A stretch of 64,000 nt of DNA from Calothrix sp. C42_A2020_038 (GCA_015272395.1 JACYLQ010000041.1:1-64000); one strand, 5' to 3'; shown: positions 18,197 to 30,900, counted from the first letter of the stretch. Program-made: numbers and translations. The notes: generated from the letters alone by a model not told the origin.

Positions 18197-19837
18197 GGAG
18201 TAAGGACAATGCCAACTTTAAGAATATACCCGCCTGAGAATGAGTACTACTTCAAACCTGTGACGGTTAAAGTGCTTCTCAAACTCTCTTTTCTAGCTTA
18301 ACCTGGATTTTTTTGATACTGAGAGCGCGAGTTGACCTATCGCGCATGTTATAGCATTTGATAAAGGTAGCTAGTAATTGATGTTTAGTCAACAGCTATC
18401 GGCCATTACTTAGGGTACTCTTACAAATCACATAGTTAGAATCACCAAGTTCTATTCTTACTTGTGAATAAGTAAATGGTATCCCATAGCCTGTTTTTCT
18501 ACCTTAATAGCTAACATTCACGCGGTGCCAACAGTATATGCTTCTACTTATTAATTTAACAATTCCAGAACCTTAGCCATTTCCAAAATCCTTACTTCAT
18601 ACCGTACATCCAAAGTTATGAGATTAATCATACTTGAGACAACTGACACTCGATTGAGTGAGGCAAAGACGAGGAAGAAGCATCTTGTACTGGAGTATCT
18701 AATTTTAACCTATTTTTAGGCTACATAGCACATTCAACATCACAGCTTAATAATTATTCCAAAATCCACATTGCAAACCAAGGATGTTTTTCCACCTTGA
18801 ACAAAGACTATCGATAATGTTTTCATCTGGATGACTCAGCCAAAATATTCATTCTTACAAATCGCTCAACTCATAAATTCGCTTCCTATTTTAGCTTATT
18901 TTTGTTCATAAGTAAAATCCCTTTTAAGTAAAAATACTTACTTGATTTCTGATTAAGCAGTATAAATGTTCAAAATAGTTAATATAATGGCATTTCTGTT
19001 TACAACCATCTACAAAAGAGTAATGCCGATTTATTAATTAAGTATAATGTCGTCATTGGGAACATTTTCAAGAAGTAAACAATCGGTTTATATATACCTT
19101 CAAAAGAAATCCAATTACAGCTATGTTACTTATTAACCCGATAAAAATATGTATATTATCTAGTTTACTTTCTTAATAAATAGTTCCTCAGTTATAATTT
19201 ATAAACCACATCAAAAAGCACTTTTCGAGCATGAAAACAATACTAACTAGGTATAAAATGATGATTAAATATTGATTGGAAATGGAGATTTAAATTATCA
19301 AGGAAGTAATATAGCTTCATGTTTGTGATAGTCCTAGTTATACAGCAAATTTCAAGTTGTTTAAATACAGTTGAGCGAGCAAAAATGCCAACTCTACAAT
19401 AGTTTAATTTGAATCTATGTACAAGAGCGCAACCTAAAAAATGCTGTAAATCATAAACATAATTAGGTCAAATCGTGGAGCAAATTAGATAGCTGTATTT
19501 GCTTTTAGCATAATTTGAATCGATTTTGGTAAAGACAGTGTGAAGTTTGTATGAAGTGACTGTAGGTTCATTGTGTGTGAACTTTGATTTATTCCAAATT
19601 GTTTTAGATGCTGTGTTAGTAAGCGTTCAAGCAATATAATCGGGTAAAAAATTCTGATCTAAAATATTCTCTTTATGGACGAATAATGGCGCCATGCATA
19701 TGATGGAAATTATATGTATAGCTAATTGGTTGGGTAACGATACAAACTAGTGAGTATTTCATTCAAATCATTTCCCAGGAGCGAATCTAGTTACAACGAT
19801 AATTCCTACTAGATTATGTTCGCAAGGTAAACATATT
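18197..19837. other. 1.6 kb non-coding stretch
   Basis: No ORF of convincing length or codon use is present on either strand. The left part contains a 6-bp inverted pair GCGCGA/TCGCGC (18325-18345). The region is AT-rich and includes the second copy of the 108-bp repeat (19341-19448) and an ATGGCGCCAT palindrome near 19685. It separates divergent hisD and the GH5 cellulase, so both promoters should be here. I saw no tRNA, pseudogene remnant or known RNA. Confidence 0.5.
19341..19448. repeat. 108-bp dispersed repeat with short terminal inverted repeats, copy 2
   Basis: It has the same ends (TACAGCA at 19341, TGCTGTA at 19442-19448) and length as the copy at 7706-7813, with an identical CTATGTACAAGAGCGCAACC block. 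Differences are concentrated in the middle, where GTGGGCAAGTATGCCCAC became GCGAGCAAAAATGCCAAC and the inner stem is lost. Confidence 0.7.
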
Positions 19838-21568
19838 ATGCTGCATACCCTCAATATGAAAAGGCGAAGAATTCAGTTTTACCAACAACTGTTCATATTT
19901 AGTCTTGTGTTAGTTGTGTTCTTAAGTGGGTTTTTAGCAAAGTTACCTATAGTTAATCAAAATAATGTAGCTAATGCTGCCACACTTTTTGAGCTACCAC
20001 TATCAACAAGTGGAGCAAGAATTATTGATGCTAAAGGAAAAACAGTTTTACTGACTGGTGTTAACTGGTTTGGGATGGAAACTGAGACACACTCACCGCA
20101 TGGTTTATGGTTACGTGACTACAAAGAAATGTTATCCCAAATTAAGAGTTTGGGATATAACACAATTCGCTTACCGTATTCAGTAGAAGCACTACGAAGC
20201 AGTAATGTTTCTGGTATCGATTACACGATTGGTAGCAATAAAGAACTTGAGGGGAAAACTCCTCTTGAAGTTATGGACTGTGTTGTTCAAGAAGCCGAAC
20301 GTCAAGGGTTAATGATTGTACTCGATAGCCATCGTCTTTCGGACAAACGTATTCCTGAGTTATGGTATGGGGATGGTTTTAGCGAAGCCGACTGGATTGA
20401 TACTTGGCGGATGCTAGCACAACACTACAAAAACCAAACCAATATCATCGGTGCCGATCTCAAAAATGAACCTCACGGGAAAGCGAGTTGGGGCACTAAC
20501 GACCTTGCTACAGACTGGCGCCTAGCAGCTGAACGTGCAGGCAATGCGATTATGAGTATCAATCCTAACTGGCTAATTATTGTCGAGGGAGTAGAGCAAA
20601 ACGTACCTGGACAAAAGTTGAAAAACCACTGGCAAGGAGGTAACCTAGAAGGTGTTAGACGTTATCCTGTAAGATTAAAGCGACCTAATAAAATAGTTTA
20701 CTCACCGCACGAATACGGACCAGGCGTGTATAACATGCCTTATTTTTCTGATCAAAGTTTTCCTAACAATATGCCTTATCGTTGGGAAACAGGTTTTTAT
20801 TACATCGCGCGGCAGAGAATCGCACCGATTTGGATTGGCGAATTTGGTGGCAAACAAGTAGATAAAATTTCCATAGAAGGTATTTGGCAAAATAAGCTAG
20901 TTGATTTTATTCGCAGCCATAATCTAGGGTTTGCTTACTGGAGTTGGAACCCCAACAGTTCGGATACTGCCGGAATTTTACTCTCAGATTGGCAAACTAT
21001 CGATGCTCCCAAGCAAGTGATGCTTTCAAGGTTATTACCTGTAAAGTACACTCCACCAACAATACCAGTTGTAAGGGAGACAAATGAGCCAAAAAAGCAG
21101 TCACTGGCAGTAACGGGAAAAGCCCAGTTAACCAACAACTCCCTCTCTCCTCAATCTTCATCTTCTCCCCCATCCTTATCTTCCCGTTTACCGTCTTCAG
21201 TTCCTTCGCCTTCCTCCTCGCACTCCCCATCCTCCCTTTCTTTGTCTTCTTCCTCTAGGCAAATTCAAGTTACAAGCAAAATTGATTCTGATTGGCAATC
21301 GGGATTTTGCGTTAGTTTTAAAGTTGGAAGCTTGAACAACAGTAAAATTCAAAATTGGCAACTCAAATTCAATATGAATCAAGCTGCTATTTATAATTCT
21401 TGGAATGCCACATTCAAGCAGCAAGGAACAAATGAATACATAGTTACTCCTCTTGATTGGGGGCGGGTTATTGAGCCAAACCAAGTTCGTGATGTCGGTT
21501 TTTGCGCGAATAAACTAGGTACAGATTATCAACCGCACAAAGTTCAAGTAAAAACAGTTAAAAATTAA
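19838..21568 (+). CDS. secreted GH5 endoglucanase with CBM2 cellulose-binding module
   Basis: The 576-residue protein has a long signal or anchor segment (about 16-48) and a GH5 catalytic domain (about 55-390) with the acid/base in DLKNEPHG (Glu211) and the nucleophile in IWIGEFGG (Glu335); DSHRLSD and VYSPHEYG also fit. A Ser/Pro-rich linker (about 428-472) joins it to a C-terminal CBM2-type module (about 474-576) with two cysteines (GFCVSFKV and GFCANKL) and the WQLKFNMN and WNATF strands. It should cut beta-1,4-glucans and bind crystalline cellulose outside the cell. It lies 14 kb from the bcs-like operon. The ATG at 19838 follows an AAGGTAA. Confidence 0.9.
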   Translation: MLHTLNMKRRRIQFYQQLFIFSLVLVVFLSGFLAKLPIVNQNNVANAATLFELPLSTSGARIIDAKGKTVLLTGVNWFGMETETHSPHGLWLRDYKEMLSQIKSLGYNTIRLPYSVEALRSSNVSGIDYTIGSNKELEGKTPLEVMDCVVQEAERQGLMIVLDSHRLSDKRIPELWYGDGFSEADWIDTWRMLAQHYKNQTNIIGADLKNEPHGKASWGTNDLATDWRLAAERAGNAIMSINPNWLIIVEGVEQNVPGQKLKNHWQGGNLEGVRRYPVRLKRPNKIVYSPHEYGPGVYNMPYFSDQSFPNNMPYRWETGFYYIARQRIAPIWIGEFGGKQVDKISIEGIWQNKLVDFIRSHNLGFAYWSWNPNSSDTAGILLSDWQTIDAPKQVMLSRLLPVKYTPPTIPVVRETNEPKKQSLAVTGKAQLTNNSLSPQSSSSPPSLSSRLPSSVPSPSSSHSPSSLSLSSSSRQIQVTSKIDSDWQSGFCVSFKVGSLNNSKIQNWQLKFNMNQAAIYNSWNATFKQQGTNEYIVTPLDWGRVIEPNQVRDVGFCANKLGTDYQPHKVQVKTVKN

Positions 21569-21583
21569 AACAAAAAATAAAAT

Positions 21584-21625
21584 AAAAAATTCAAAATGTT
21601 GGCTCAGAAACATTTTGAATTTTTT
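21584..21625. terminator. Bidirectional terminator between the GH5 gene and rpoC2
   Basis: AAAAAATTCAAAATGTT (21584-21600) pairs perfectly over 17 bases with AACATTTTGAATTTTTT (21609-21625) around an 8-base loop. The A-run and T-run at either end let it end transcription from both the plus-strand cellulase and the minus-strand rpo operon. Confidence 0.9.
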
Positions 21626-21650
21626 ATTATTTGTTCTAATTATTTAATTT

Positions 21651-24600
21651 TTATTCTTCAAAATCATCCTCATCTACCTCATCTGCGTCATCATCTTCGT
21701 AGTCATCCTCATCAGCGAGGTCACTAACTTCTGCGACCATAAAGTCGTCATCGTCAAGAATGGAGCTACTACGACGACTAGAACCTCCGTAGCTACCATC
21801 AACAAGACCTGGTGAGTCTAAGTTGTAATTACGCGCGGTACGATCATCAAGAACCATGTCGAGAGAGTCGTCTACTTCATCTAAGACACTGCTAGTTATA
21901 TCAGTAGAGTAGTCATCAACGATACCTGGTTCCTCGTAAGTATTAAAGCCTGTACCAGCTGGAATCAAGCGCCCGATAATCACATTCTCTTTCAAACCAC
22001 GCAACCAGTCAGATTTTCCTTCGATAGCTGCTTCAGTTAGTACCCGTGTTGTTTCTTGGAACGATGCCGCAGAAATAAAGCTATCTGTATTTAATGATGC
22101 CTTTGTAATACCTAAAAGCATTGGTGTATACTGGGCGCGGGCGCCACCAGTAATTGCCATTGCTTCGTTGACCTGTTCGATTTGGCGTAATTCGACCAAC
22201 TCACCAGGCAGCATTGTAGTGTCACCACCATCGTCAACACGTACTTTCGAGGTCATTTGACGAACAATAACTTCGATGTGTTTATCGGCAATATCAATAC
22301 CTTGGGATTGATATACTGATTGAACTTGGTTGACAAGGAAATTTTGGACTTCTTGTAAGGCAATACTCGCACAGGCATAAATACCTTCCTCATTACCGAG
22401 GTTGAAGAATAATTCCAAAATTTCATGGGGGTTTGCCAGACCATCGGTTAGTGCTTGTCCAGCCGCAACCTGCTGACCATCAGATATAATTAAGTTCTGT
22501 CCTGGTCCAAGGTTATAGTCGGTGACAACACCGTTTGACTCGATAACTTTCAAACCAATTGCTTCATCACCATCCCCATAGACAACCTTGACTTCACCAC
22601 CACGTCGTGCTAAAACACAAGCTTCTTTTGGTTTACGAGCTTCAAGCAATTCTTCAATTCTCGGTAAACCCTGGATGATGTCTCCTGTTTTTGCCCGTTC
22701 AAAGACAAGTAGTACTAAATTATCACCACGTTGTACTAAACCACCGTCTTCGACTTGCAGAACGGCGCCGGGACTGACACGATAAGGACGACCAATACGA
22801 ATTTTAACGGTGTAACCCTTTGTTGCTAACGCACTTTCTCCATCTTTGGATGAACCTGCATTGTTAGAAACACTAATGATTTGCCCAGACTCACTTGTAA
22901 ACACACCAGGTGCAATTTCAGTACCTTCGACTACTAAGTCATCTTTATTAACTTTCGGCGCCTCGTTTGAAGTAAGTGTAATAACATCGCTGTTACGCAA
23001 GACTAAACAACGACGCACAGCTTCAGTACCTTTTTGAACACCCCGAACTACACCACCTTCTTTACACAAGATTTGGGTGCGGGCGACAACTGCACCTGGA
23101 GCAATTGTTTGTCCGTCCTCAACTTCGAGATTAGTTTGAGTACTACCTTGAGTAGCATCTGCGGCGATATCGCGACGAATTATCAACGATTCCAAAATTA
23201 CTAGTTGCAAACGTTGAATTTCTTCATCTTCACTATCTGGTACCAACTCGATATCGGCAGCCAAAGGCGAAGCATTATGGTCTTGCTCGCCTTCTTGCTC
23301 GATTTCCAATACAAGCTGTGTACGTAATAGTTCTACACCTTCAACTGATTTGACGCGCTCAGAGTCTTTGTATGGTAGACGTTGAACCGCGCGTAATTGA
23401 ATGGAACGTCCGGTTTGCTGGCTAACTGATGTTGTCGAAGGTACATCTGGTTGTTCAGGTACAGCAAATTCGACAACTGGACGCGACAACAGCGCTGGAC
23501 CTTCGGGGGATTCGACGTATTCGATATAGCGGAGTTCGGTGGCGACTTGCCCCATTAACTCTTCACCAGGTTGTATAAATGTTCCATCACGTCCCATTAC
23601 AGCTTCGGGGTCATCGACCATGAGAAGCTCACCAGGTTTAACAACGACTTCGCGGAGAATATCGTTTTTCTGAGTGACTTCAATAACACCGCTGTTTTGG
23701 CAAAAGATATCTTTAACTATTTCATCACCAGCGTTGACAAACTGACCATCTTCGACTAGCAATAACGAAATATCTTTGTTAACTTCGTGGGTTTCTTCAG
23801 GTATCCACAATAAGCTACCACCAGAGACTACTTCATAACCTTGTTTAGCTTTACCTTTTTTCTGGACTTCGACACCAGCAAATTTGAGCAAACCACCAGT
23901 TGTAGTTCGATAACGGTCATCAATTAATTCTGCTACAACTTGACCATTTTGTACTTTTGTACCTGGAGTCGCACGCAGGTTAAAGACTTGGTTGTTACCT
24001 GTTGTTACCAAATAGTTGTTGCGACCTTGGGCACTTTGCGCGGTAACTGTTGCCGAGTCAAGTACAACTGAAGCTGTGATAATTTCGATTTCTTTAGTAC
24101 TCTTACCTGGTTGGGACTCAGGCAAACGTACTACACCACCGTGAACTGTTGTTAACTGAGTTTCGGCTAATACTCCATTTGTTTCAACGCTGGAGCCATT
24201 ATTTACAACTAATTCGGCGCCGGGTGGTAAGTTATATACATCACCCGATAAAATCCATATCAAACCACCGCGCGAAGCTGTTGTAGTTGTGTTACCTTGA
24301 CGGTCGGTTTTTTGTTCGGCGATAACTTCAGAGAATTTGACTTCACCAGCAAGGTCAGTGGCAACATCTTTTACTGCTTTTTCAGTATTACCACGGCTGG
24401 CACGTCCGGGTAATAAAACTTCAGCAACGAGTTGTCCGACTTTTACTTTTTGATTGTTGTTAACGTAAAGTGTTGAACCTTGGGTAATCCCAACTTCGGT
24501 TATTTTGCCTTCTTTATCCTCAATTGTGATGTTACCGTTAGTTTCTACCATGAGGGCATCTTCACCGTGACGAGTCCGATAAGGACGTGTCCGTAGTTTT

Positions 24601-25697
24601 TTGGTAAATTTGACGGTACCTTCAATTTCCGAGCGAACTTGTTTAGCGACTTCACCAGTAAATACACCACCAGTGTGGAAAGTACGCATAGTTAACTGCG
24701 TACCAGGTTCACCGATACTTTGAGCAGCAATAATTCCCACCGCTTCGCCTAAGTCTACCATTTTGGCATGTGCCAAACTCCAACCATAACAATGTTGACA
24801 CACACTGCGAGCGGCTTCACAAGTTAGAGGGGAACGTACTACAACTTCGGTTATCCCTGATTTTTCAATCCGTTTACCTAATTCTTCGGTAACGGGTGTA
24901 TTACGCTCGGCAATTATTTCTCCGGTTTTAGGATGCACTACGTTTTCGGCAATAACTCGTCCCATCAACCGAGTACTAAGGGAAATAAGTGTTTTATCAC
25001 CTTCGGTCATGGCTTTAATGGGAATACCGCGCGTTGTACCACAGTCAATTTCCCGAATAATTACGTCTTGGGATACGTCCACCAAACGACGGGTAAGATA
25101 ACCAGAGTCTGCTGTACGTAACGCTGTATCTACCAACCCTTTACGGGCGCCATACGAGGAAATAATATATTCGGTAACGGTCAAACCTTCGCGGAAGTTG
25201 GTTTTAATCGGTAAGTCAATAATTTCACCTTGGGGATTTGCCATCAATCCCCGCATCCCAACTAACTGCCGCACCTGGGAAATGTTACCGCGCGCCCCAG
25301 AGAACGCCATCATGTATACAGAGTTGAGAGGGTTAGTACTTTTGAAGTGGCGAACAACTTCATCTTTCAGTGCTTCCGAAGTTCCGTTCCAAGTATCAAT
25401 TACTTTTTGAAAACGCTCTACTTCAGTAATTTCACCACGTTGGTAACGTTCCTCAGTCGCGCGGATTTCTGCTTCCGCAGCATCAAGTAAAGAGCGCTTA
25501 CTAGGAGGAACCATCAAGTCATCAACACTGATAGAAACTCCTGCTCTTGTCGCATAACGAAAACCCAAATCCTTGAGTTTGTCAGCCATTACCGCTGTGC
25601 GCGCGGTTCCGTAATTAATAAACGACCAAGAAATTAAATTCCGCAGTTGACCTTTATCAACTACACGATTGCGAAAAACATGCTTTTCGTTTGTCAT
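21651..25697 (-). CDS. rpoC2: DNA-directed RNA polymerase beta'' subunit (RpoC2)
   Basis: The 1348-residue protein is the C-terminal half of the split beta' chain that defines cyanobacteria and plastids. Visible blocks are the zinc-binding cysteines in [17 protein letters not shown], the trigger-loop region [27 protein letters not shown], the long cyanobacterial insertion of repeated beta-barrel modules (about 370-1000), and the end [29 protein letters not shown] very acidic C-terminal tail (about the last 40 residues) ends the chain. It is the last gene of the rpo operon. It starts at ATG 25697, after a repeat-filled gap. Confidence 0.98.
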   Translation of the reverse strand: MTNEKHVFRNRVVDKGQLRNLISWSFINYGTARTAVMADKLKDLGFRYATRAGVSISVDDLMVPPSKRSLLDAAEAEIRATEERYQRGEITEVERFQKVIDTWNGTSEALKDEVVRHFKSTNPLNSVYMMAFSGARGNISQVRQLVGMRGLMANPQGEIIDLPIKTNFREGLTVTEYIISSYGARKGLVDTALRTADSGYLTRRLVDVSQDVIIREIDCGTTRGIPIKAMTEGDKTLISLSTRLMGRVIAENVVHPKTGEIIAERNTPVTEELGKRIEKSGITEVVVRSPLTCEAARSVCQHCYGWSLAHAKMVDLGEAVGIIAAQSIGEPGTQLTMRTFHTGGVFTGEVAKQVRSEIEGTVKFTKKLRTRPYRTRHGEDALMVETNGNITIEDKEGKITEVGITQGSTLYVNNNQKVKVGQLVAEVLLPGRASRGNTEKAVKDVATDLAGEVKFSEVIAEQKTDRQGNTTTTASRGGLIWILSGDVYNLPPGAELVVNNGSSVETNGVLAETQLTTVHGGVVRLPESQPGKSTKEIEIITASVVLDSATVTAQSAQGRNNYLVTTGNNQVFNLRATPGTKVQNGQVVAELIDDRYRTTTGGLLKFAGVEVQKKGKAKQGYEVVSGGSLLWIPEETHEVNKDISLLLVEDGQFVNAGDEIVKDIFCQNSGVIEVTQKNDILREVVVKPGELLMVDDPEAVMGRDGTFIQPGEELMGQVATELRYIEYVESPEGPALLSRPVVEFAVPEQPDVPSTTSVSQQTGRSIQLRAVQRLPYKDSERVKSVEGVELLRTQLVLEIEQEGEQDHNASPLAADIELVPDSEDEEIQRLQLVILESLIIRRDIAADATQGSTQTNLEVEDGQTIAPGAVVARTQILCKEGGVVRGVQKGTEAVRRCLVLRNSDVITLTSNEAPKVNKDDLVVEGTEIAPGVFTSESGQIISVSNNAGSSKDGESALATKGYTVKIRIGRPYRVSPGAVLQVEDGGLVQRGDNLVLLVFERAKTGDIIQGLPRIEELLEARKPKEACVLARRGGEVKVVYGDGDEAIGLKVIESNGVVTDYNLGPGQNLIISDGQQVAAGQALTDGLANPHEILELFFNLGNEEGIYACASIALQEVQNFLVNQVQSVYQSQGIDIADKHIEVIVRQMTSKVRVDDGGDTTMLPGELVELRQIEQVNEAMAITGGARAQYTPMLLGITKASLNTDSFISAASFQETTRVLTEAAIEGKSDWLRGLKENVIIGRLIPAGTGFNTYEEPGIVDDYSTDITSSVLDEVDDSLDMVLDDRTARNYNLDSPGLVDGSYGGSSRRSSSILDDDDFMVAEVSDLADEDDYEDDDADEVDEDDFEE

Positions 25698-25893
25698 AAG
25701 TTATGAAGTGATGAGTTATGAATTGTGAGTTATGAGTTATGAGTTGTGAGTAGAGGCGCAAGGAACCGAAGCGTCTGCACGAAGTTGTGAGTTGTGAGTT
25801 GGAGTTATTTAAATTTGATTTTTAACTTCTAACTCCGCGCCTCCCAACTTCTAACTTCTGACTCCTAACTCCGCGCCTCCCAACTCCTAACTT
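25698..25893. repeat. heptameric tandem repeats (STRR-type) between rpoC1 and rpoC2
   Basis: The 196-base gap is filled with degenerate heptamers GAGTTAT/GAGTTGT on the left and the inverted kind (CTAACTC, CTTCTAA) on the right, so the two halves can pair. A block CTAACTCCGCGCCTCCCAAC occurs twice, 36 bases apart (from 25829 and 25865). These are the short tandemly repeated repetitive sequences well known in heterocystous cyanobacteria. They sit inside an operon, in the transcript. Confidence 0.85.
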
Positions 25894-27771
25894 TTAACTT
25901 GCTAGTGCTTCTTGAATCGCCTTATTGTAAATAACGCGACCCGGAGTAGTTCGTATGTACTGTGAGATTATATTTCCATCGGCATCTTCTCGGACGCGAC
26001 GGTATTTGTATAGCTTGGTGACAGTTCCGTCCCCGTTGGGTTTTTCTTCGACTGGTTGGGTGTCTGGTTCGGGTGACTCGACTTCTCCATCAAATCTGAC
26101 ATATATATAGGCGTGTATATCGACTTGAGATGATTCAAACGCCATAATTACGTCATCGAGTGAGGCAAAATACTTTCCGGCGCCTAGAGTAGCGTGGGGA
26201 TTTTCGGCGGTTAAGTAATATGCTCCCAAAACCATGTCTTGGCTAGGTGTAATAATTGGTCTACCTGTAGCCGGTGATAATATATTGTTGGAAGCCAACA
26301 TTAATAACCGGGCTTCAGCTTGCGATTCTAATGATAGTGGTACGTGTACCGCCATTTGGTCGCCGTCAAAGTCAGCGTTAAATGCTGGACACACAAGCGG
26401 GTGTAATTGAATTGCTCGACCTTCTACTAATATTGGTTCAAACGCTTGAATCCCCAAGCGGTGTAGAGTTGGTGCCCGGTTAAGCAGTACAGGGTGTCCT
26501 TCGATTACTTCTTCAAGAACGTCCCAAACTTGTGGGTCGTTACGGGAGATGAGTTTCTTGGCTGCTTTGATGTTATTAACCATACCACTGCGAATTAAGC
26601 GGTTAATAACAAACGGTTGGAACAATTCGATTGCCATTTCCCGTGGCAACCCACATTGGTGGATATGTAATTTTGGACCAACTACGATTACAGAACGACC
26701 TGAGTAGTCAACCCGTTTACCAAGTAAGTTTTGACGGAATCGTCCTTGTTTTCCTTCGATAATGTCAGATAGTGATTTTAAAGGACGATTATTGGCACCG
26801 ACTACGGTACGTCCACGACGACCGTTATCAATAAGCGCGTCTACAGCTTCTTGTAACATCCGCTTTTCGTTGCGAACGATAATTTCTGGCGCCAGAATTT
26901 CTTGCAAGCGAGCGAGTCGGTTGTTACGGTTAATAACGCGACGGTACAAATCGTTTAAGTCACTGGTAGCAAAACGTCCACCATCAAGTTGCACCATTGG
27001 GCGTAAATCTGGTGGAATTACAGGGATAACCGTCATCACCATCCACTCAGGCTTACTTCCTGTCGCAATAAAGTTATCGATAACACGTAGACGCTTGATT
27101 AACTTCGCACGTTTCTGACCTTTGGCTGTACCTATTTCTTCGCGGAGATTTTCTGCTTCTTGCTCTAAGTTAATATCCGCCAGTAGTCTTAGTAAAGCTT
27201 CGGCACCGATACCAACTTCAACACCTACAAGTTGAGAATCTTCGGCATAAATTTGGTCTTCGATTTCTAACCACTGGTCTTCCGAAAGAAGTTGCTTGTA
27301 GGTTAAAGTTTCTGCATTTCCTTGATTTAAAACAACGTAAGAGTTGAAATATACAATTTGTTCTACATCCCGCAAAGGCATGTCAAGCAGGATGGAGATA
27401 TAAGAAGGAATACCTTTTAAATACCAAACGTGAGCAACCGGTGCTGCCAGCTTAATGTATCCCATGCGGTGGCGCCGGACTCTCGATTCAGTAACTTCGA
27501 CACCACAACGTTCACAAACTATACCACGGTGTCGGACACGCTTATACTTACCACAGTGACATTCCCAATCCTTTGCTGGACCAAAGATGCGCTCACAAAA
27601 CAGCCCATCCATCTCTGGTTTCAAAGTACGGTAGTTAATCGTTTCAGGCTTGGTAACTTCTCCGACGACCTGACCGTTGGGTAATGTTCTTTCACCCCAG
27701 ATACGAATCCGTTCGGGTGATGCCAAGCCGATTTTAACGTAATCGAACTGGTTGTTTTGACCTGGTCTCAT
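25894..27771 (-). CDS. rpoC1: DNA-directed RNA polymerase gamma subunit (RpoC1)
   Basis: The 625-residue N-terminal part of the split beta' chain. The zinc ribbon [20 protein letters not shown] is near residues 70-90, and the catalytic magnesium triad is in [27 protein letters not shown] and [15 protein letters not shown] are conserved blocks. Starts at ATG 27771 ([15 protein letters not shown]), normal for the family. It belongs to the rpoB-rpoC1-rpoC2 operon. Confidence 0.98.
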   Translation of the reverse strand: MRPGQNNQFDYVKIGLASPERIRIWGERTLPNGQVVGEVTKPETINYRTLKPEMDGLFCERIFGPAKDWECHCGKYKRVRHRGIVCERCGVEVTESRVRRHRMGYIKLAAPVAHVWYLKGIPSYISILLDMPLRDVEQIVYFNSYVVLNQGNAETLTYKQLLSEDQWLEIEDQIYAEDSQLVGVEVGIGAEALLRLLADINLEQEAENLREEIGTAKGQKRAKLIKRLRVIDNFIATGSKPEWMVMTVIPVIPPDLRPMVQLDGGRFATSDLNDLYRRVINRNNRLARLQEILAPEIIVRNEKRMLQEAVDALIDNGRRGRTVVGANNRPLKSLSDIIEGKQGRFRQNLLGKRVDYSGRSVIVVGPKLHIHQCGLPREMAIELFQPFVINRLIRSGMVNNIKAAKKLISRNDPQVWDVLEEVIEGHPVLLNRAPTLHRLGIQAFEPILVEGRAIQLHPLVCPAFNADFDGDQMAVHVPLSLESQAEARLLMLASNNILSPATGRPIITPSQDMVLGAYYLTAENPHATLGAGKYFASLDDVIMAFESSQVDIHAYIYVRFDGEVESPEPDTQPVEEKPNGDGTVTKLYKYRRVREDADGNIISQYIRTTPGRVIYNKAIQEALAS

Positions 27772-27859
27772 TTTGATCTACTACTATTCTTAACTTAAAA
27801 AGTTTTTCAAACACACGGTCGTTTAACCGTGATGTGAGGAGTATTCAATTTTTGAAAGC

Positions 27860-27946
27860 AAAGTTAGGAGTTAAAAGCTATAAGTTATGAGTTGTATATT
27901 CTCTTAACTCCTGAATTTTTATTCCTGACTTCTAACTCCTAACTTT
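27860..27946. repeat. inverted heptamer repeat between rpoB and rpoC1
   Basis: AAAGTTAGGAGTTA (27860-27873) recurs inverted as TAACTCCTAACTTT (27933-27946), whose end touches the rpoB stop codon; further degenerate heptamers lie between. It is the same repeat type as in the rpoC1-rpoC2 gap and would form a long-range hairpin in the rpo transcript. Confidence 0.75.
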
Positions 27947-30900
27947 TACTCATCTTCATCACTTGTATCGCGAGAAGATAAAGACTCATAGGTGGGTCGT
28001 GGTGGAGTTCGGCGATTACCTTGATCTGCCATTAAATCGACTTCAACATCAAGTGAACTACCATCATTTTGGGTCTCGACTTTATGAACCGCAATATCTA
28101 AGCCAAGTGATTGCAACTCACGCATCAAGACCTTGAATGATTCAGGTGTACCAGGTCTGGGAATCGCCTTACCTTTAACAATTGCATTCAAAGCTTCGTT
28201 ACGTCCTTGCATGTCGTCTGATTTGACTGTCAGCAGTTCTTGCAAGGTATAAGCAGCTCCAAATGCTTCAAGTGCCCATACTTCCATTTCACCAAAGCGC
28301 TGACCACCCTGTTGTGCTTTACCACCCAAAGGTTGCTGAGTAACAAGCGAGTAAGGGCCTGTTGAGCGCGCGTGGATTTTATCATCGACTAGGTGTACAA
28401 GTTTGAGCATGTAAGCAACACCGATAGTTACTGGACGGTCAAATGGCTCACCTGTACGACCGTCATAAACCATGATTTTGCCAGGATTATCAGGGTTATA
28501 CACCCAATTTTTACCTGTTTCATCACGCGCTTCTTGTAACTTCCCATGTACAATTGCTCGCGATGACTCTTCGCCATACATTTCATCAAATGGGGTAATC
28601 TTAAACCTGACTCCCAAATTGTGACCTGCCCAACCCAGTAAACATTCAAACACTTGTCCAACATTCATCCGCGAAGGTACCCCTAGAGGATTCAGCACAA
28701 TATCAACAGTGCTACCATCTGGCAAATAAGGCATATCTTCTAAAGGTAATATTTTAGAAATAATTCCTTTATTACCGTGGCGCCCAGCCATTTTGTCACC
28801 GACTTGGATTTTGCGTTTTTGCGCTACATACACACGTACTACCATGTTGGCGCCTGGTGGCAATTCATCACCTTGTTCACGGGTAAACAAGCGGACATCA
28901 ACAACCCGTCCCTTTTCACCGTTAGGTACGCGAAGGGAATTATCGCGAACATCACGAGCTTTTTCACCAAAAATGGCTCGCAATAATTTTTCTTCGGGTG
29001 GTTGGTCAGATTCACCTTTAGGGGTAACTTTACCAACGAGAATGTCTCCAGATTCAACCCAGGCACCAATACGGATAATTCCTTGTTCGTCTAGTTGACG
29101 TAATGCGTCTTCCCCAACATTAGGAATTTCTCGCGTAATTTCTTCTGGACCCAATTTAGTTTGGCGCGCCTCAATTTCATATTTTTCAATGTGAATTGAA
29201 GTATATATATCGTCTTGTACTAAACGTTCGCTAATCAAGATCGCGTCTTCGTAGTTGTAACCTTCCCACGGCATATAGGCTACAACAATATTCTGTCCTA
29301 AAGCTAACTCTCCACCTTCGGTTGATGAACCATCAGCCAAAACCTGTCCTGCAACGACTTTTTCACCCATCCGTACCAGCGGTTTTTGGTTCAAACATGT
29401 ATCTTGGTTCGAGCGCTGATACTTGGAGAGGTAATATTTGATTTCTTTGATATCTGATGGTTTGGTCGAGATTTCACCCTCAGCGTTTTTGATTCGTGGT
29501 CGAACGCGAATCTCTGTAGCATCTACATATGTCACATCTCCATCTGTACGGGATACTATTACCATCCCAGAGTCTCTTGCAGCTTGAGCTTCAAGTCCTG
29601 TACCTACCAAAGGACGCTCCGGCTTCAAAAGCGGCACCGCTTGACGTTGCATATTGGAACCCATGAGTGCCCGGTTCGCATCATCATGTTCCAAGAACGG
29701 AATCATACTGGTAGCAACCGAAACAATCTGTACTGGAGAGACTGCCACACAGTCAACTTGTTCGGGTGTCGTGGTTGAGAACTCTTGGCGATAGCGGATA
29801 GGAACTTGTCCGATTAGATAACCATTTTCGTCGGTTGCTGCATCACCTGCTGCAACACGCAAATCGTCTTCTTCGTCTGCGGTCATGTAGACAACAGGTA
29901 AGTCATACCTCACTTTAGCGTTCTCAACTTGACGGTAAGGGGTTTCCAAAAATCCGTATAGGTTGACGCGGGCATGAGTCGCAAGTGAACCAATCAAACC
30001 AGCGTTTGGGCCTTCAGGTGTTTCAATTGGGCAAATTCGTCCGTAGTGTGAGGGGTGAATATCACGTACCGCAAAACCTGCGCGTTCACGAGTTAAACCA
30101 CCAGGACCTAAAGCTGAAAGGCGCCGTTTGTGCGTTAATTCTGCTAAAGGATTGGTTTGATCCATAAACTGCGACAGTTGCGAAGAGCCAAAGAACTCTT
30201 TGATTGCGGCAACCAATGGTTTTGGGTTGACCAAAGAGGCAGGAGTGAGAACTTCTGCATCTGATACTGTCATCCGTTCGCGAATAATCCGCTCTAAACG
30301 GTTGAGTCCAACTCGAACCTGATTTTGGAGCAACTCGCCAACACTTCGCACTCGCCGATTACCCAAGTGGTCGATGTCATCAATATTACCAATATCAAAT
30401 TCAAGGTTGATCAGGTAATCGACTGCTGCTAATATGTCGGTAGGAGTCAAAACGCGGACTGTTTCGGGGACAGAAAGACGTAGTTTTTTATTGAGTTTGT
30501 ATCTGCCTACTCTTCCGAGGTCATAACGTTTGGCATCGAAAAAGCGTGAGTCAAGCAGTTGTTGCCCTCCCAACACTGTTGGTGGTTCGCCAGGTCGGAG
30601 TTTACGGTACAACTCCATCAATGCCTCTTCTTCAGAAAACTGCCCTTCCTTTTCAATGGTTTTCTGAAAATATTCAGGGTGACGAAGAGCGTCAAAAATT
30701 TCATTATCTGATAGACCAAGAGCTTTTAACAGCACTTGTGCGCTTAACTTACGAGTCTTATCGATTCGTACCCACACCAAATCATTACGATCGGTTTCAA
30801 ACTTAAGCCAAGCACCTCGGTTTGGAATAAGAGAGGCTGAGTAGGTGCGGCGCCCATTTTTATCGATTTCCGATTTGTAATACACACCAGGAGAACGGAC

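Noticed and set aside
25698-27946. Regularly repeated heptamers considered as a CRISPR array
   Set aside because: Units are about 7 bases with no spacers of constant length and no cas genes nearby; they are STRR-type repeats.
28428-29098. Several ORFs of 70 to 100 codons on both strands inside rpoB
   Set aside because: They lie within a highly conserved coding region in other frames and have no matching start signals; they are shadows.
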